A DNA stretch of 38,410 nucleotides, taken from positions 1 through 38,410 of the forward strand of contig CALEMF010000084.1 in NCBI GenBank assembly GCA_937911505.1. The letters are read 5' to 3'. The notes under the pieces were generated by a model. That model ran no database searches. It saw only the letters and a program-made list of their open reading frames with translations, and was not told the DNA's origin. Both the position numbers and the translations under genes were made by a program. Below are positions 25,345 to 33,216 of the stretch, piece by piece (position 1 is the stretch's first letter; each line of letters starts with the position of its first letter). The DNA comes from an uncultured Cytophagales bacterium. Its GTDB lineage: Bacteria; Bacteroidota; Bacteroidia; Cytophagales; Thermonemataceae.

Positions 25345-25418
25345 TACTCCGGGTGGGATTCGAACCCACACTGCACAGGGCTTAAACCTGACGTCTCTGC
25401 CGATTGGACTACCGAAGT
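25345..25418 (-). tRNA. tRNA with Leu anticodon (TAA), short variable arm
   Basis: Acceptor acttcgg/ccggagt (one U-G), D stem gtc/gac, anticodon loop TTTAAGC (TAA), anticodon stem tcagg/cctgt with a mismatched outer pair, variable region of only 5 nt (gcagt), T arm gtggg-TTCGAAT-cccac, discriminator A. The anticodon reads TTA (Leu), but bacterial tRNA-Leu has a long variable arm, so identity is uncertain. Confidence 0.8.
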
Positions 25419-25422
25419 ATTG

Positions 25423-25496
25423 TACACCTGGAAGGACTCGAACCTTCAACACCGTGGGCCTAAACCACGGGCCTCTGCCAATTGGGCTACAGGTGT
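25423..25496 (-). tRNA. tRNA with Leu anticodon (TAG), short variable arm
   Basis: Acceptor acacctg/caggtgt, D stem gcc/ggc, anticodon stem cgtgg/ccacg with loop TTTAGGC (TAG), variable region gtgtt (5 nt), T arm gaagg-TTCGAGT-ccttc, discriminator A. Same build as its neighbour, 5 nt apart. The anticodon reads CTA (Leu); the short variable arm is not that of a normal tRNA-Leu. Confidence 0.8.
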
Positions 25497-25501
25497 AGCA
25501 T

Positions 25502-25532
25502 AAAAAAAGCCTCTCGAAGTGAATCAAGAGGC
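25502..25532 (-). terminator. Terminator-like hairpin just before the tRNA cluster
   Basis: On the minus strand a GCCTCT...AGAGGC stem (25527-25532 with 25509-25514) is followed by seven T (25502-25508), a good intrinsic terminator. It ends only 5 nt before the first tRNA, so it lies inside the transcript from the promoter at 25644-25675. It may end a small leader RNA or attenuate the tRNA transcript. Confidence 0.65.
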
Positions 25533-25571
25533 CTCAATGTCTTTACAAATGTACAGTTTACATCATACAAA

Positions 25572-25613
25572 GCCTCTTGCTGTGCGCGAGCAGCGAACTC
25601 AATGATAAGAGGC
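25572..25613 (-). other. Second leader hairpin
   Basis: gcctctt (25572-25578) pairs with aagaggc (25607-25613), enclosing a smaller hairpin gctgtgcgcgagcagc. The stem repeats the gcctct/agaggc of the hairpin at 25502-25532, so the two could also pair with each other. Confidence 0.5.
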
Positions 25614-25643
25614 TATATGTTTTTACTGTTTTCATTATGAAAG

Positions 25644-25675
25644 CAAATATGCTAATATTTTTTGAATATGCAAAA
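25644..25675 (-). promoter_or_regulatory. Bacteroidota-type promoter of the tRNA leader
   Basis: On the minus strand TTTTG (25671-25675), 19 nt, then CATATTTG (25644-25651), one mismatch from the TTTG-N19-TAnnTTTG consensus of the phylum. Transcription would start near 25637 and run through two hairpins into the tRNAs. Confidence 0.55.
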
Positions 25676-25781
25676 TAAAATTAAATTATTTTATATTTTT
25701 TTGGTAAGATTTAAGCTTTTTGATAAGAAAATATCTATGACTTAAAGTTATTATTGGTTATTAAGTTTATTATTATCAACA

Positions 25782-26249
25782 TTACAATAAAAATGCCTGC
25801 TTTGCTTTTTCTCTATCTTTGAAGGTAGGGTGGTGCTCAATGGTTTCTAGGAAGTCGCTATAGAAGCTAGCGATGGTGATGAACTCAAAGTTGATCCAAA
25901 AAAAATGCTTCAGCCCATTCTCTTTTAAAACTTCTTCTCTTGATGCTTCTGGTAAGTTTTCTATCATTAAGGTATCAGGTACCTTCCGATCAAATTGATA
26001 GATGCGTAACTGATGGATAGGTAAGGCTATTATTTTCTTTATGCCTTCTAAGTCTGTTTGAAGGTCAAAAGCTAGGGAGCGAACGTTGGCTTTCTCCAGT
26101 GCAAAGCCGTCATCTATTTTTAGATCCAATGAAAACCATTCGAGTGTAGGACGTAACATAAGTTTGTGAATGAAGTAAACCTCCAACGTCTTGTCGAATA
26201 GTTCCATGATTTCTATACTGTTTTGTATTTCAAAAGTGATGGAATGCAT
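25782..26249 (-). CDS. Hypothetical soluble protein
   Basis: A 155-residue protein from MHSITFEIQ (an ATG 24 bp upstream is also possible). No signal peptide or membrane segment. It has SLAFDLQTDLEGIKKIIALP and LKHFFWINFEFITIASFYSD, looking like an alpha/beta fold. Not recognised. It lies alone between the tRNA leader promoter and the DinB-like gene on the same strand. Confidence 0.72.
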   Translation of the reverse strand: MHSITFEIQNSIEIMELFDKTLEVYFIHKLMLRPTLEWFSLDLKIDDGFALEKANVRSLAFDLQTDLEGIKKIIALPIHQLRIYQFDRKVPDTLMIENLPEASREEVLKENGLKHFFWINFEFITIASFYSDFLETIEHHPTFKDREKAKQAFLL

Positions 26250-26426
26250 ATAAGTAGTTATAAAGTGCTCCAAGCAATATGGTATTATTTTTCATTGGTT
26301 TAAAAAGTGACATCGATGATGAACAGCTAATATGATAGCTTTCTCAACATCTTTGTACTTGTCAAAATTGTAATAAAGTCTTTAAATGACCTTGAAGGAA
26401 AGTTTTAGGTGCTTTATTAAGCTATT

Positions 26427-26906
26427 TTATCGTTTATTTGTCTCGATGATTAGTTTTCTAATGAGAGAGATTTGCCCGAGGTGATAATAACTATGCTCGA
26501 TCACTCCTTCAAGGTTGCGTAAGTAGGTGCCGTACTTTTCCTCTACAAATACTTCTTCAAGTTGTTGGTCGGCTATTTTTTCTACCTGAAAGATAAATTG
26601 TTCAGCATTTGATAAGAATTCCTGAACGAGGGCTTTCCAGTCAGCTTCTGACTGAATAGGAGGTAAATCGAAGCTATACTGATCTCGGATGGAGAGTGCC
26701 CCTCCATTGAGTACCTCTAGAAGCCCTACTACATAATAATTCACATGATAAGTAAGCGTTGCAATAGTATTGAGTGTTCCTACTTTTTGAATGGCTTGCT
26801 CCCAGGTAATACTTGCTAGCTGTTGTTTATAGTTCGTATTAGCAATCCAGCTTCCGCTCAAGAAGACTTCTCGTAACCTGTTTGCGATAAATGTACTTCT
26901 GGTCAT
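26427..26906 (-). CDS. DinB-like (DUF1572-type) four-helix protein
   Basis: A 159-residue helical protein. Histidines in TLTYHVNYYVVGLLE (about 53) and EHSYYHLGQISLIRK (about 137-142) make the metal triad pattern of the DinB/YfiT superfamily. Members are thiol-dependent transferases or damage-induced proteins; the activity here is unknown. ATG start with MTRSTFIANRLREV, a common opening in this family. Stands alone. Confidence 0.88.
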   Translation of the reverse strand: MTRSTFIANRLREVFLSGSWIANTNYKQQLASITWEQAIQKVGTLNTIATLTYHVNYYVVGLLEVLNGGALSIRDQYSFDLPPIQSEADWKALVQEFLSNAEQFIFQVEKIADQQLEEVFVEEKYGTYLRNLEGVIEHSYYHLGQISLIRKLIIETNKR

Positions 26907-27248
26907 TGGGGTTAGTCTTTATACTTTGTTGGTAGAAGCTTATGATTCATTTCTTTACATCCTCGGCTTCTATGATTTCTCCCTTTTCTATGGTGAGCTG
27001 CTCAAGAAGCGCTTTGGCTATCCCATCGATGAATTGTACTGGGTTATGATCTTATTTTGCGCTAGGCAGGTCAGCACCGCAATCATTAAGAATAGACAAC
27101 ACAAACTATGCATATAAAAAACAGTACAGTCAGTGATTATACTGTGAAAATTGTAAAAAAATTATTGTTCTGGCAAGAGAAGTACCAAGAAGAAGCAATA
27201 CTCATGCTTTGAGTGTCGCTTATCACTTGTATGCTACTGGGTGGTTTA
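26907..27248. other. 342-bp stretch without an intact gene
   Basis: Between the DinB-like gene and the lipoprotein gene. It holds the small remnant at 26947-27113. The opposite-strand frame at 26926-27117 looks like its shadow. I see nothing else. Confidence 0.45.
26947..27113 (-). pseudogene. Remnant of a small exported protein gene
   Basis: On the minus strand an ATG at 27111-27113 opens a clear signal peptide, MHSLCCLFLMIAVLTCLAQN, but meets TAG at 27018-27020 after 31 codons. A second frame continues with coding-like sequence (FIDGIAKALLEQLTIEKGEI, then IEAEDVKK) to a TGA at 26947-26949. The pieces fit one gene of about 55 codons with a frameshift. No family assigned. Confidence 0.4.
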
Positions 27249-27578
27249 TCAGTTAAAATAAATATCTAATATTATGTTGTCCTCTTCATCTCTGTCGAAA
27301 GAAGGTCCGTAGTAGATCAATTGATTCAGATTATAGTAAGTAATACCAGAGATGAAGAAGTTTCCTTCAACTCTAAACGATTCAGTCTCTCTTTCAAAAC
27401 TATCATTAACAAAGATTCGTATCGTACTGACATTTCTCTCATTAATGTAGTTTTGTAGTGCTATACCGACTGCTTCACCTGGTGTCAAAATATCTTCCTC
27501 ATCTCTACAGGAAATTAATGATAGGGAAAGTACTGTAATAAAGCACAGGCGTGCTAGCTGCGTTTTGATTGTATTCAT
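27249..27578 (-). CDS. Small lipoprotein, unknown function
   Basis: A 109-residue protein with signal peptide and lipobox LISC (Cys24), followed by acidic RDEEDILTPGEA, typical of Bacteroidota lipoproteins. The rest (ALQNYINERNVSTIRIFVND; GNFFISGITYYNLNQLIYYG) is like the small PepSY-type or beta-rich domains of such proteins, but this is not certain. It stands alone. Confidence 0.75.
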   Translation of the reverse strand: MNTIKTQLARLCFITVLSLSLISCRDEEDILTPGEAVGIALQNYINERNVSTIRIFVNDSFERETESFRVEGNFFISGITYYNLNQLIYYGPSFDRDEEDNIILDIYFN

Positions 27579-27751
27579 GGTGTGTTAGGGTTTATATGTG
27601 TTTAAGCTTTTGTGTTGTTCAAGAATACGATAAATCTTCTTGAGCAACGTGCGAATATACGAAACACACCAGCTTTTGTTTGGTAAATGCGTTATTTTTT
27701 TACCTAAAGTAGTGTATCTTATTACTTTATAAAAAGCTATTAATGAGAGAC

Positions 27752-28657
27752 TTACTCCTTTCTTAAGTAAACTGTCAGTTGCATTCCTTTGTTAGTAGCC
27801 TTCATATAGCTTCTTAGTAGTCCGTGAAGTATTTTAGGGAAATAGTAAATAGCGCACACGTCATAATGATGCTTCTCTACCGTAAAGCCTAGTTTTTTTG
27901 AGAGTGCCTGGAAAGACTTTAAATCAAACTCGTGTAAATGAAAGGGAGGGTGCATGGGGCTAAGGTTTGTCACGTAGTTTGTACCTAACAACCGAAAATA
28001 GAAGTTAAAAAACTTTGGGAGGAGCCATTCAGAAGAAGGTACTTCGATGTGGATAATACCGTTAGGCTTGAGCCAACGGAGGGCTTTTTTTAAGCATTCG
28101 GCAGGCTCGTATAAATGCTCAAAAACAGCCCCAAAAGTGATAAAATCGAAGAATTCGTTTTCATACTCAAGCGCTTCTACAGCACCCAGTTGTAGTTTTT
28201 CTTTGTTGATGCCCATCTTAGAGAGGGCTCTTTCGTAGAAAGGTACCGAGGGCTCTAAGCCGTATACATCAAAACCTTTTTGTTCCATAGAGAGCATTGC
28301 CTTTCCTAAACCAGCCCCAATATCTAGTGCTTTCATGCCTTTCTGGAAATCTAAGAGCGTTACCGTTTCTTCAATTTGCGATTTGAAGTAAGTAGGTTGC
28401 CAAGTAAAATACCCCTCTGTCCAGTAAGTTTCTGGTGGTGTGCCATAATGATCTTGTAAATCAGCGGGAATCGGTTGCGGGTTGGCATAGATAAGCCCAC
28501 AGTTGGTACACTTTACAATGCTTACCGCGATACCTGTTTTACTTTTGGGCTTAAACCCTTGGGATTTATTGAGCCGTTGCCCTAAAACTTTATGATGCTC
28601 AGTAGACTCACCGCACATTTCGCAGTGAGTAATTTCCTTAAAGTAGTACTTTTTCAT
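27752..28657 (-). CDS. Class I SAM-dependent methyltransferase with zinc-binding head
   Basis: A 301-residue protein. The N-terminal part has two CxxC pairs (CEMC near 12-15, CTNC near 49-52), a probable zinc site as in sugar C-methyltransferase-type enzymes. Then a Rossmann fold with KALDIGAGLGKAMLSMEQKG (SAM motif I) and FDFITFGAVFEHLYEPAECL. The start at 28657 (MKKYYFKEITHCEMC) is preferred to a frame opening 66 bp earlier. It could act on a sugar, lipid or small molecule; the substrate is unknown. A TetR-type half-site pair lies about 100 bp upstream. Confidence 0.88.
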   Translation of the reverse strand: MKKYYFKEITHCEMCGESTEHHKVLGQRLNKSQGFKPKSKTGIAVSIVKCTNCGLIYANPQPIPADLQDHYGTPPETYWTEGYFTWQPTYFKSQIEETVTLLDFQKGMKALDIGAGLGKAMLSMEQKGFDVYGLEPSVPFYERALSKMGINKEKLQLGAVEALEYENEFFDFITFGAVFEHLYEPAECLKKALRWLKPNGIIHIEVPSSEWLLPKFFNFYFRLLGTNYVTNLSPMHPPFHLHEFDLKSFQALSKKLGFTVEKHHYDVCAIYYFPKILHGLLRSYMKATNKGMQLTVYLRKE

Positions 28658-28755
28658 CCTTTGCGAGGGTTGGTAGTATCTCCTACGGCTGCCTAAATTT
28701 AAAAAAAGTAAGCAATTTAGCAAGAAAAGGGCTGTATATACTATTTTTAGTAAAG

Positions 28756-28784
28756 TACATACATACTTTTCGGTATGTTACTGT
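28756..28784. promoter_or_regulatory. Second TetR-type site upstream of the methyltransferase
   Basis: tacatacat (28756-28764) and gtatgttactgt (28773-28784) are both found, in the same order, at the TetR operator region (17190-17198 and 17203-17214), with a spacer 4 nt longer. acatac/gtatgt forms an inverted repeat around 6 nt. I infer a possible second target of the repressor. Confidence 0.4.
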
Positions 28785-28813
28785 CAGTAAACCCTATCTC
28801 TTTTATGTGCCCT

Positions 28814-29011
28814 TCAAGACTTCTTTTGAAAAGTCTTTAACGCCATAAAACCACCCATAAATCCACTTATCAAACCACTCATACCATTACCAGCCGCATT
28901 GATAAAGGTGGTTTCAGGTATTGGGATAACGAAATAGTTGAGAAGGGCAGAAAATAGCATACCCGCAAGGGCGCCCGTAATACCTGCTTTTAGCGCTGCA
29001 TTATTTTCCAT
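28814..29011 (-). CDS. Small two-helix membrane protein
   Basis: A 65-residue protein with two hydrophobic glycine/alanine-rich stretches (ITGALAGMLFSALLNYFVI; MSGLISGFMGGFMALKTF). No conserved motif beyond that. ATG start. Upstream of the methyltransferase on the same strand, with the 28756 site between. Function unknown. Confidence 0.6.
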   Translation of the reverse strand: MENNAALKAGITGALAGMLFSALLNYFVIPIPETTFINAAGNGMSGLISGFMGGFMALKTFQKKS

Positions 29012-29116
29012 GAGTACATTTAATTTGGTGAATTATTTATTTACTACAGAAGCAAAAATAAACGAGGGAATCAGTTTAAAATAGAATATTTCCGACAGGG
29101 GAGGGGTGAACTCATT

Positions 29117-29239
29117 TTATTTGCTCGAGCTACGGTAGCGTCCAGCTTTCCCATTTTGTAGACGCTCATAGTATTCTTCTACTAATAGGGTTTTTTGGGC
29201 ATTTATGAGCCGAAAAGTATCAGAAATGGTGTTGTACTT
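29117..29239 (-). other. Coding-like tail in frame after the merC-like stop
   Basis: Directly after the TAA of the MerC-like gene the same frame runs 40 codons more (including QKTLLVEEYYERLQNGKAG) to a TAA at 29117-29119. The sequence looks coding, but it has no ATG, GTG or TTG start. It may be the end of a lost gene, or a reading-through tail. Confidence 0.25.
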
Positions 29240-29665
29240 TTACTTTTTAGGTTCAGCACAACATTGATCATCAGTACATTGGCAATACTTTCTGTTGTAA
29301 AGGTGTAAAATAATGAGGCTTAGGGTAGGTATGTAGATGATTTCTTCTGGGAAATGAGCAATCTCTAACTTTTCATTAAAAATGATGAAAGATAAAGAAA
29401 GCCAACTTATTACAAATAAATATTTCACCCAAGGCTTGGATGTATGCTTAACAGACCAGTAAATAGCTGCAAACGAGAGTATAAGCAACACAATGTCTAT
29501 CGTTCCCCACCACCAAGGGCCTTTTGTATGATGGTGAGTAAGTCCAGCCTGCGCTACAAAAAGAAAAGGAGTGGCGAGGCAATGTATGAGGCACAAACCA
29601 CTTATGAATGCGCCTAATAGATCTGATTTACTTTGAGAGGTGTAGTTAATTATTTTAAAATTCAA
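29240..29665 (-). CDS. MerC-domain membrane protein
   Basis: A 141-residue protein with four membrane segments. The opening SDLLGAFISGLCLIHCLATP has the CxxxC-type cysteine pair (GLCLIHC) of MerC-family proteins. The C-terminal tail RKYCQCTDDQCCAEPKK is rich in cysteine, fit to bind metal. MerC proteins move mercuric or other heavy-metal ions; in Bacteroidota they often sit beside zinc-responsive Fur-type regulation, by memory. The start is TTG; no ATG in the first part. A palindrome overlaps its likely promoter. Confidence 0.85.
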   Translation of the reverse strand: MNFKIINYTSQSKSDLLGAFISGLCLIHCLATPFLFVAQAGLTHHHTKGPWWWGTIDIVLLILSFAAIYWSVKHTSKPWVKYLFVISWLSLSFIIFNEKLEIAHFPEEIIYIPTLSLIILHLYNRKYCQCTDDQCCAEPKK

Positions 29666-29829
29666 GATATTTTCTAGGAGGTTAAAGGTGATTCACTCAA
29701 TACAAATTATACAGCTACATTGCGTAAAGTATCTCTGCGGAAGCACAATCGTTTGTCAGCGGATTATACCATATACTAGTAACCAGTAGCTTTTAGACAA
29801 ACTAGCCCTTTATTGATGCAATGATATTA

Positions 29830-29867
29830 TAAAGATAAGAAAACTATTTTTTTGCAACAATGTTGCA
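29830..29867 (-). promoter_or_regulatory. Promoter of the MerC gene with Zur/Fur-like palindrome
   Basis: tgcaacaatgttgca (29853-29867) is a palindrome except for the central base. On the minus strand its TTG (29855-29857) is 17 nt from TATCTTTA (29830-29837), a fair -33/-7 pair. A repressor bound at the palindrome would block the promoter. The leader to the MerC start would be about 155 nt. Confidence 0.55.
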
Positions 29868-29912
29868 TTTATTTTTATTACAACTTTATGGATTCCTTTC
29901 TAATGGGTGTGC

Positions 29913-30227
29913 TTATTTCTTTTTAGGTTCAGGTAACGCATCAACTGAGACTTTCACGAGTTCACTTAGCCAGTCTTTATCTTCGATTCTCTCTTCAATA
30001 AGAAAACTTGGTTTGGCTCCTTCGTATGGTGGCGCTTCAACTACCTTTCCTATGTAGGCGCGTCCTGCTTCTGTAGGCTTTATGAAGAGTTTATTATCAC
30101 AAATAAGTCCGAAGAGTTTTCCATTGGCGTAAAGACCATACTCTCCAAACATCTTCTTTGCTGTGACTTCTCCCACATTCTCGATTTGATCTAAAACGAA
30201 ATCAACAAATGCTTGATCAGATGCCAT
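29913..30227 (-). CDS. TfoX/Sxy N-terminal domain protein
   Basis: A 104-residue protein matching the TfoX N-terminal domain throughout: KMFGEYGLYANGKLFGLICD, LFIKPTEAGRAYIG and YEGAKPSFLIEE. In gammaproteobacteria TfoX aids competence; the stand-alone N-domain forms in other phyla have no defined role. It lies 24 bp after the duplicated-domain hypothetical gene, probably in its operon. Confidence 0.92.
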   Translation of the reverse strand: MASDQAFVDFVLDQIENVGEVTAKKMFGEYGLYANGKLFGLICDNKLFIKPTEAGRAYIGKVVEAPPYEGAKPSFLIEERIEDKDWLSELVKVSVDALPEPKKK

Positions 30228-30251
30228 ATATTTTTGTTTGTATAGGTTTTA

Positions 30252-31100
30252 TTAAAAAGGTAGTAAATCTGGTGCTAGATATTCTTTTTGTGCCCTCTCT
30301 GAATGGTAAATATCAAACCCATAGTGGGTAGCGATTAAATCTTTAAAGTTATCTCGTAATCTAGGGTATGCTTCTAGTAAGGCTAGGAAACTATCGGTCT
30401 CAGATTTTTCCATGAAATGATGGACGATTTTAGCTGCTGCTACAGTCAGTGTAGTATTATACTTATCACGTGCGCCTACTTTATCGACGTAGTTGAGTAA
30501 CTGGGCACTTATCATCTCAATAGCCTTGTCGAGGCCGTGTGCTTTGATGTGAATCCACGCTAGTCTCAAATGTGCTTCGTGATTAAACAGTTTAACTGGT
30601 AAGGTGCCCTCTTCTAGCTGAGAGAGAAAAGTTGCATCCGTAAGGTCGAAATGGTTATCCATCATATAATAATTTAAGTTAATCTCCTTCAAGTCGCCAT
30701 TTACCCACTTTCTTCTGGCTTCCTTTGAAAACAAAACCTGCTTGGAATAATGGCTAAAAACTATATCTCTGCGAGCGTTGGCTGTCGTTAAAAAGCCATT
30801 TACAGAGGCTTCTAGCGTTAGCTTTGGGTTGCTCAATAAGAAATTTTTTGTAAGGATCATCCAGAAAACCGTGAGCGTTTCGTGGTAACCCGCATATAGG
30901 GTATTAGGTGTGCCAACAGCATCATTGTAACTTCTAATGTTATTACGTACTAAGGTGAGGGCAGTAGGAAAATGATGGTTGGTGTTGTACCAAATGGCTA
31001 TGATGATGTGTGCTTCGTGGTTCCATTCAGGTTTGGGCAACGATCTACTTTCAAACCGTTGTACAATCCTTTCTATCGTTGCTATTGAGTAGTTTCTCAT
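30252..31100 (-). CDS. Hypothetical protein with internal duplication
   Basis: A 282-residue soluble protein made of two similar halves. Each has L.....NHEAH (WNHEAHIIIAIWYN near 27; FNHEAHLRLAWIHI near 172), a following ...L...V..I..Y.D.VG segment (SYNDAVGTPNT; NYVDKVGARDKYN) and then a helix. The paired NHEAH sites might bind metal, an inference. Not an identified family. Co-directional with the TfoX-like gene 24 bp downstream. Confidence 0.8.
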   Translation of the reverse strand: MRNYSIATIERIVQRFESRSLPKPEWNHEAHIIIAIWYNTNHHFPTALTLVRNNIRSYNDAVGTPNTLYAGYHETLTVFWMILTKNFLLSNPKLTLEASVNGFLTTANARRDIVFSHYSKQVLFSKEARRKWVNGDLKEINLNYYMMDNHFDLTDATFLSQLEEGTLPVKLFNHEAHLRLAWIHIKAHGLDKAIEMISAQLLNYVDKVGARDKYNTTLTVAAAKIVHHFMEKSETDSFLALLEAYPRLRDNFKDLIATHYGFDIYHSERAQKEYLAPDLLPF

Positions 31101-31326
31101 TATGGCTCGATGGGTTACGGTAGACGCTACACTTGCTTATTAGCCTTAAGCTTACCTTTATCCCAAATATAATAAGTCATGTACTTACTTTTCAAATTTA
31201 GGGCGTGGATTGCAAATTAGATTGATAATATCACTAAGGTGCTTACGTTCAATTGAAGGGTGACATCTCCAAGGTTTACTATTCTTTAATTAAAATCCTT
31301 AAATAAGTATTTGCCTAAGTAAGTGA

Positions 31327-32580
31327 TTATGCTTTGATAATAAAATCGTATAGTTGATCTTCTAGCTTTTCGTCTGCCATCTGCCTAGTGATTTTTGTAG
31401 CATTATTTTTATAGTTCTCGTTGTTAAGTAAGTCATTTAACATCACTGTAAGCTTCTTTCCACTGAGTTTGTTAATTGAAATGCCTTTAGGTCCTATACC
31501 CAGCTTGTGAATTAAGCTATTCCAACTAAACTGATCTATGATATGGGGTATAATAAGGCTAGGGCATCCATATTTGAGCGCCGAGTGGGTCGTACCAGCA
31601 CCTCCATGATGCATCACGGCGTATACCTTACCAAGTAGCCAGTCGTACGGAATCTGTGTCGTAAAGTAGAATTTTTCTTTCTGTGCAAATGTATCAAGTC
31701 TTAGTAAACCGCCTGCTGCAGTGTTGATAATAGTGGGAACACCGAGATCGTCTAATACTTGGTAAATGAGGGTGGAAGTTTCTTCAGGAAATGTATTGAC
31801 CATGCTCCCAAAGGTGATGAAGAGCACTTTAGGATTTTTTTCTAAAAACTGGATAAGCGCTTCGGAAGGTGTCCAATCAGTATGCTTGTTGCGCTCGTGG
31901 TATCCTAGTACTTGCACGTGATCGGCCCAGTCGTTAGGTCGCTGAAAGAGCTGAGGGGAGATGGTGTAAGCTAGTTTTTTACCTAAAAGGGCTTGTTTAA
32001 TAGTGGATTTAGAGAACTTGATGTCTTTAGGGAGATGTTTTTGTGCATCGTAGATGGTCTTTATTAGTCCAAAGTTAGATAACCTGTAGGTAAGCTTATT
32101 TAGTAAGGTGCCAAAGTTTTTATTGAAGCTTACATGTACGTTCCCTGCTACATAATATATAAAATAGGGTACAGGACTTACTAAAATCGTCTTTTTACTA
32201 TGTTTTAATCCCCATAATACAGGGTAGTTACATTTTACATTATGAACAATCAAGTCAGGATTTTCCTTTTCGATGATCTCGTATTGTTGTTCTACTAACG
32301 TTTTATTGACAGCGAGCGATTTTTTATAGATGCGAGCCATGGCCTGTATCTTAGAAAGTAGCCTTGCTTTCCCCATAAGGGTTCTACCTTCTTTGCTTTC
32401 GAGTAACGCTACGAATTGGGGTGACAGTGCATAAAAAGAAAAATGCTTATTAACGATTGCTTCAAACTGTGCGGGAAAGGAGAAAATCACTTCGTGCCCT
32501 TTACGAGCCAGTAGTTCTCCTATAGCTAGAAAAGGCTCTACATCGCCTCTGGTGCCTATGGAGGTGAGGAGTATTTTCAT
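31327..32580 (-). CDS. Family 1 (UGT-like) glycosyltransferase
   Basis: A 417-residue GT-B enzyme beginning MKILLTSIGTRGDVEPFLAI, with the donor-site signature VMHHGGAGTTHSALKYGCPS and IIDQFSWNSLI near the C terminus. It is a homologue of the enzyme at 4522-5772, diverged along its length. By family it uses a nucleotide sugar to modify a lipid or polyketide-like acceptor. It follows the flavin oxidoreductase gene by 24 bp, which suggests an acceptor that is reduced before glycosylation; that link is inference. Confidence 0.92.
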   Translation of the reverse strand: MKILLTSIGTRGDVEPFLAIGELLARKGHEVIFSFPAQFEAIVNKHFSFYALSPQFVALLESKEGRTLMGKARLLSKIQAMARIYKKSLAVNKTLVEQQYEIIEKENPDLIVHNVKCNYPVLWGLKHSKKTILVSPVPYFIYYVAGNVHVSFNKNFGTLLNKLTYRLSNFGLIKTIYDAQKHLPKDIKFSKSTIKQALLGKKLAYTISPQLFQRPNDWADHVQVLGYHERNKHTDWTPSEALIQFLEKNPKVLFITFGSMVNTFPEETSTLIYQVLDDLGVPTIINTAAGGLLRLDTFAQKEKFYFTTQIPYDWLLGKVYAVMHHGGAGTTHSALKYGCPSLIIPHIIDQFSWNSLIHKLGIGPKGISINKLSGKKLTVMLNDLLNNENYKNNATKITRQMADEKLEDQLYDFIIKA

Positions 32581-32604
32581 GTATGTATCGTGTAATGACT
32601 ATCT

Positions 32605-33189
32605 CTATTGAGCTTTCTTTCCAAGTGCTTCGACTTTTTGCAACCATTTGGTTCTGAATGCCTCCTTGGACAAGCGTATGGGACCAATTGAAGTGATCCT
32701 AACGGTTTTTACACCTATAAATTGCAGTGTCAGTTTCTTCATCGCTACGTGTCTGGGGCATTTATTGATTAATCTGTAATACCATGGCGGTTGATCCATC
32801 GTGCAAATGAGCCTCGCTGTTTTCCCTGTAAAGAATCTGTCCCACCACAAAGAGCCTTCTCTTTTTTTGAAGGCAAAGCCAGGAAGCAGTACTCTATCTA
32901 GAAAGCCCTTCATAATGGCTGGAACAGAACCCCACCAAACAGGATATACCCAAACGAGGTGATCGGCCCACTTTAGTTTTTCCTGTGCATCCAATAAGTC
33001 AGGCTCAAGTTCTGTACGCTTTCGATAGCCCATCTGAAGGTTGGGATCGAAGGTTAATTCCGTAATATTGATTTCTTTTACTTCCGCATTGGAATGCGTT
33101 GCCCCCTTTTTGTAAGCTTCAGCAAGTGCATAGTTGAAGCTTTCTTTATCAGGATGCCCGTTGATGATAAGTATTTTTTTGGAATCCAT
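32605..33189 (-). CDS. NAD(P)H-dependent flavodoxin-fold oxidoreductase
   Basis: A 194-residue protein of the NQO1/KefF/MdaB type: IINGHPDKESFNYALAEAYK at the FMN-phosphate loop, then WADHLVWVYPVWWGSVPAIM followed by KGFLDRVLLPGFAF. It reduces quinones or similar substrates with NAD(P)H and FMN/FAD, by family. In the apparent operon SUKH - hypothetical - oxidoreductase - glycosyltransferase. Confidence 0.92.
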   Translation of the reverse strand: MDSKKILIINGHPDKESFNYALAEAYKKGATHSNAEVKEINITELTFDPNLQMGYRKRTELEPDLLDAQEKLKWADHLVWVYPVWWGSVPAIMKGFLDRVLLPGFAFKKREGSLWWDRFFTGKTARLICTMDQPPWYYRLINKCPRHVAMKKLTLQFIGVKTVRITSIGPIRLSKEAFRTKWLQKVEALGKKAQ

Positions 33190-33216
33190 TTTACTACTGC
33201 CTCAGAAGTTTTTTAT

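Noticed and set aside
25157..25496. tRNA cluster as an integration site of a mobile island
   Set aside because: No integrase gene and no repeated tRNA 3' end found elsewhere in the window.
26926..27117. A plus-strand 63-codon frame
   Set aside because: It is the complement of the minus-strand signal-peptide remnant.
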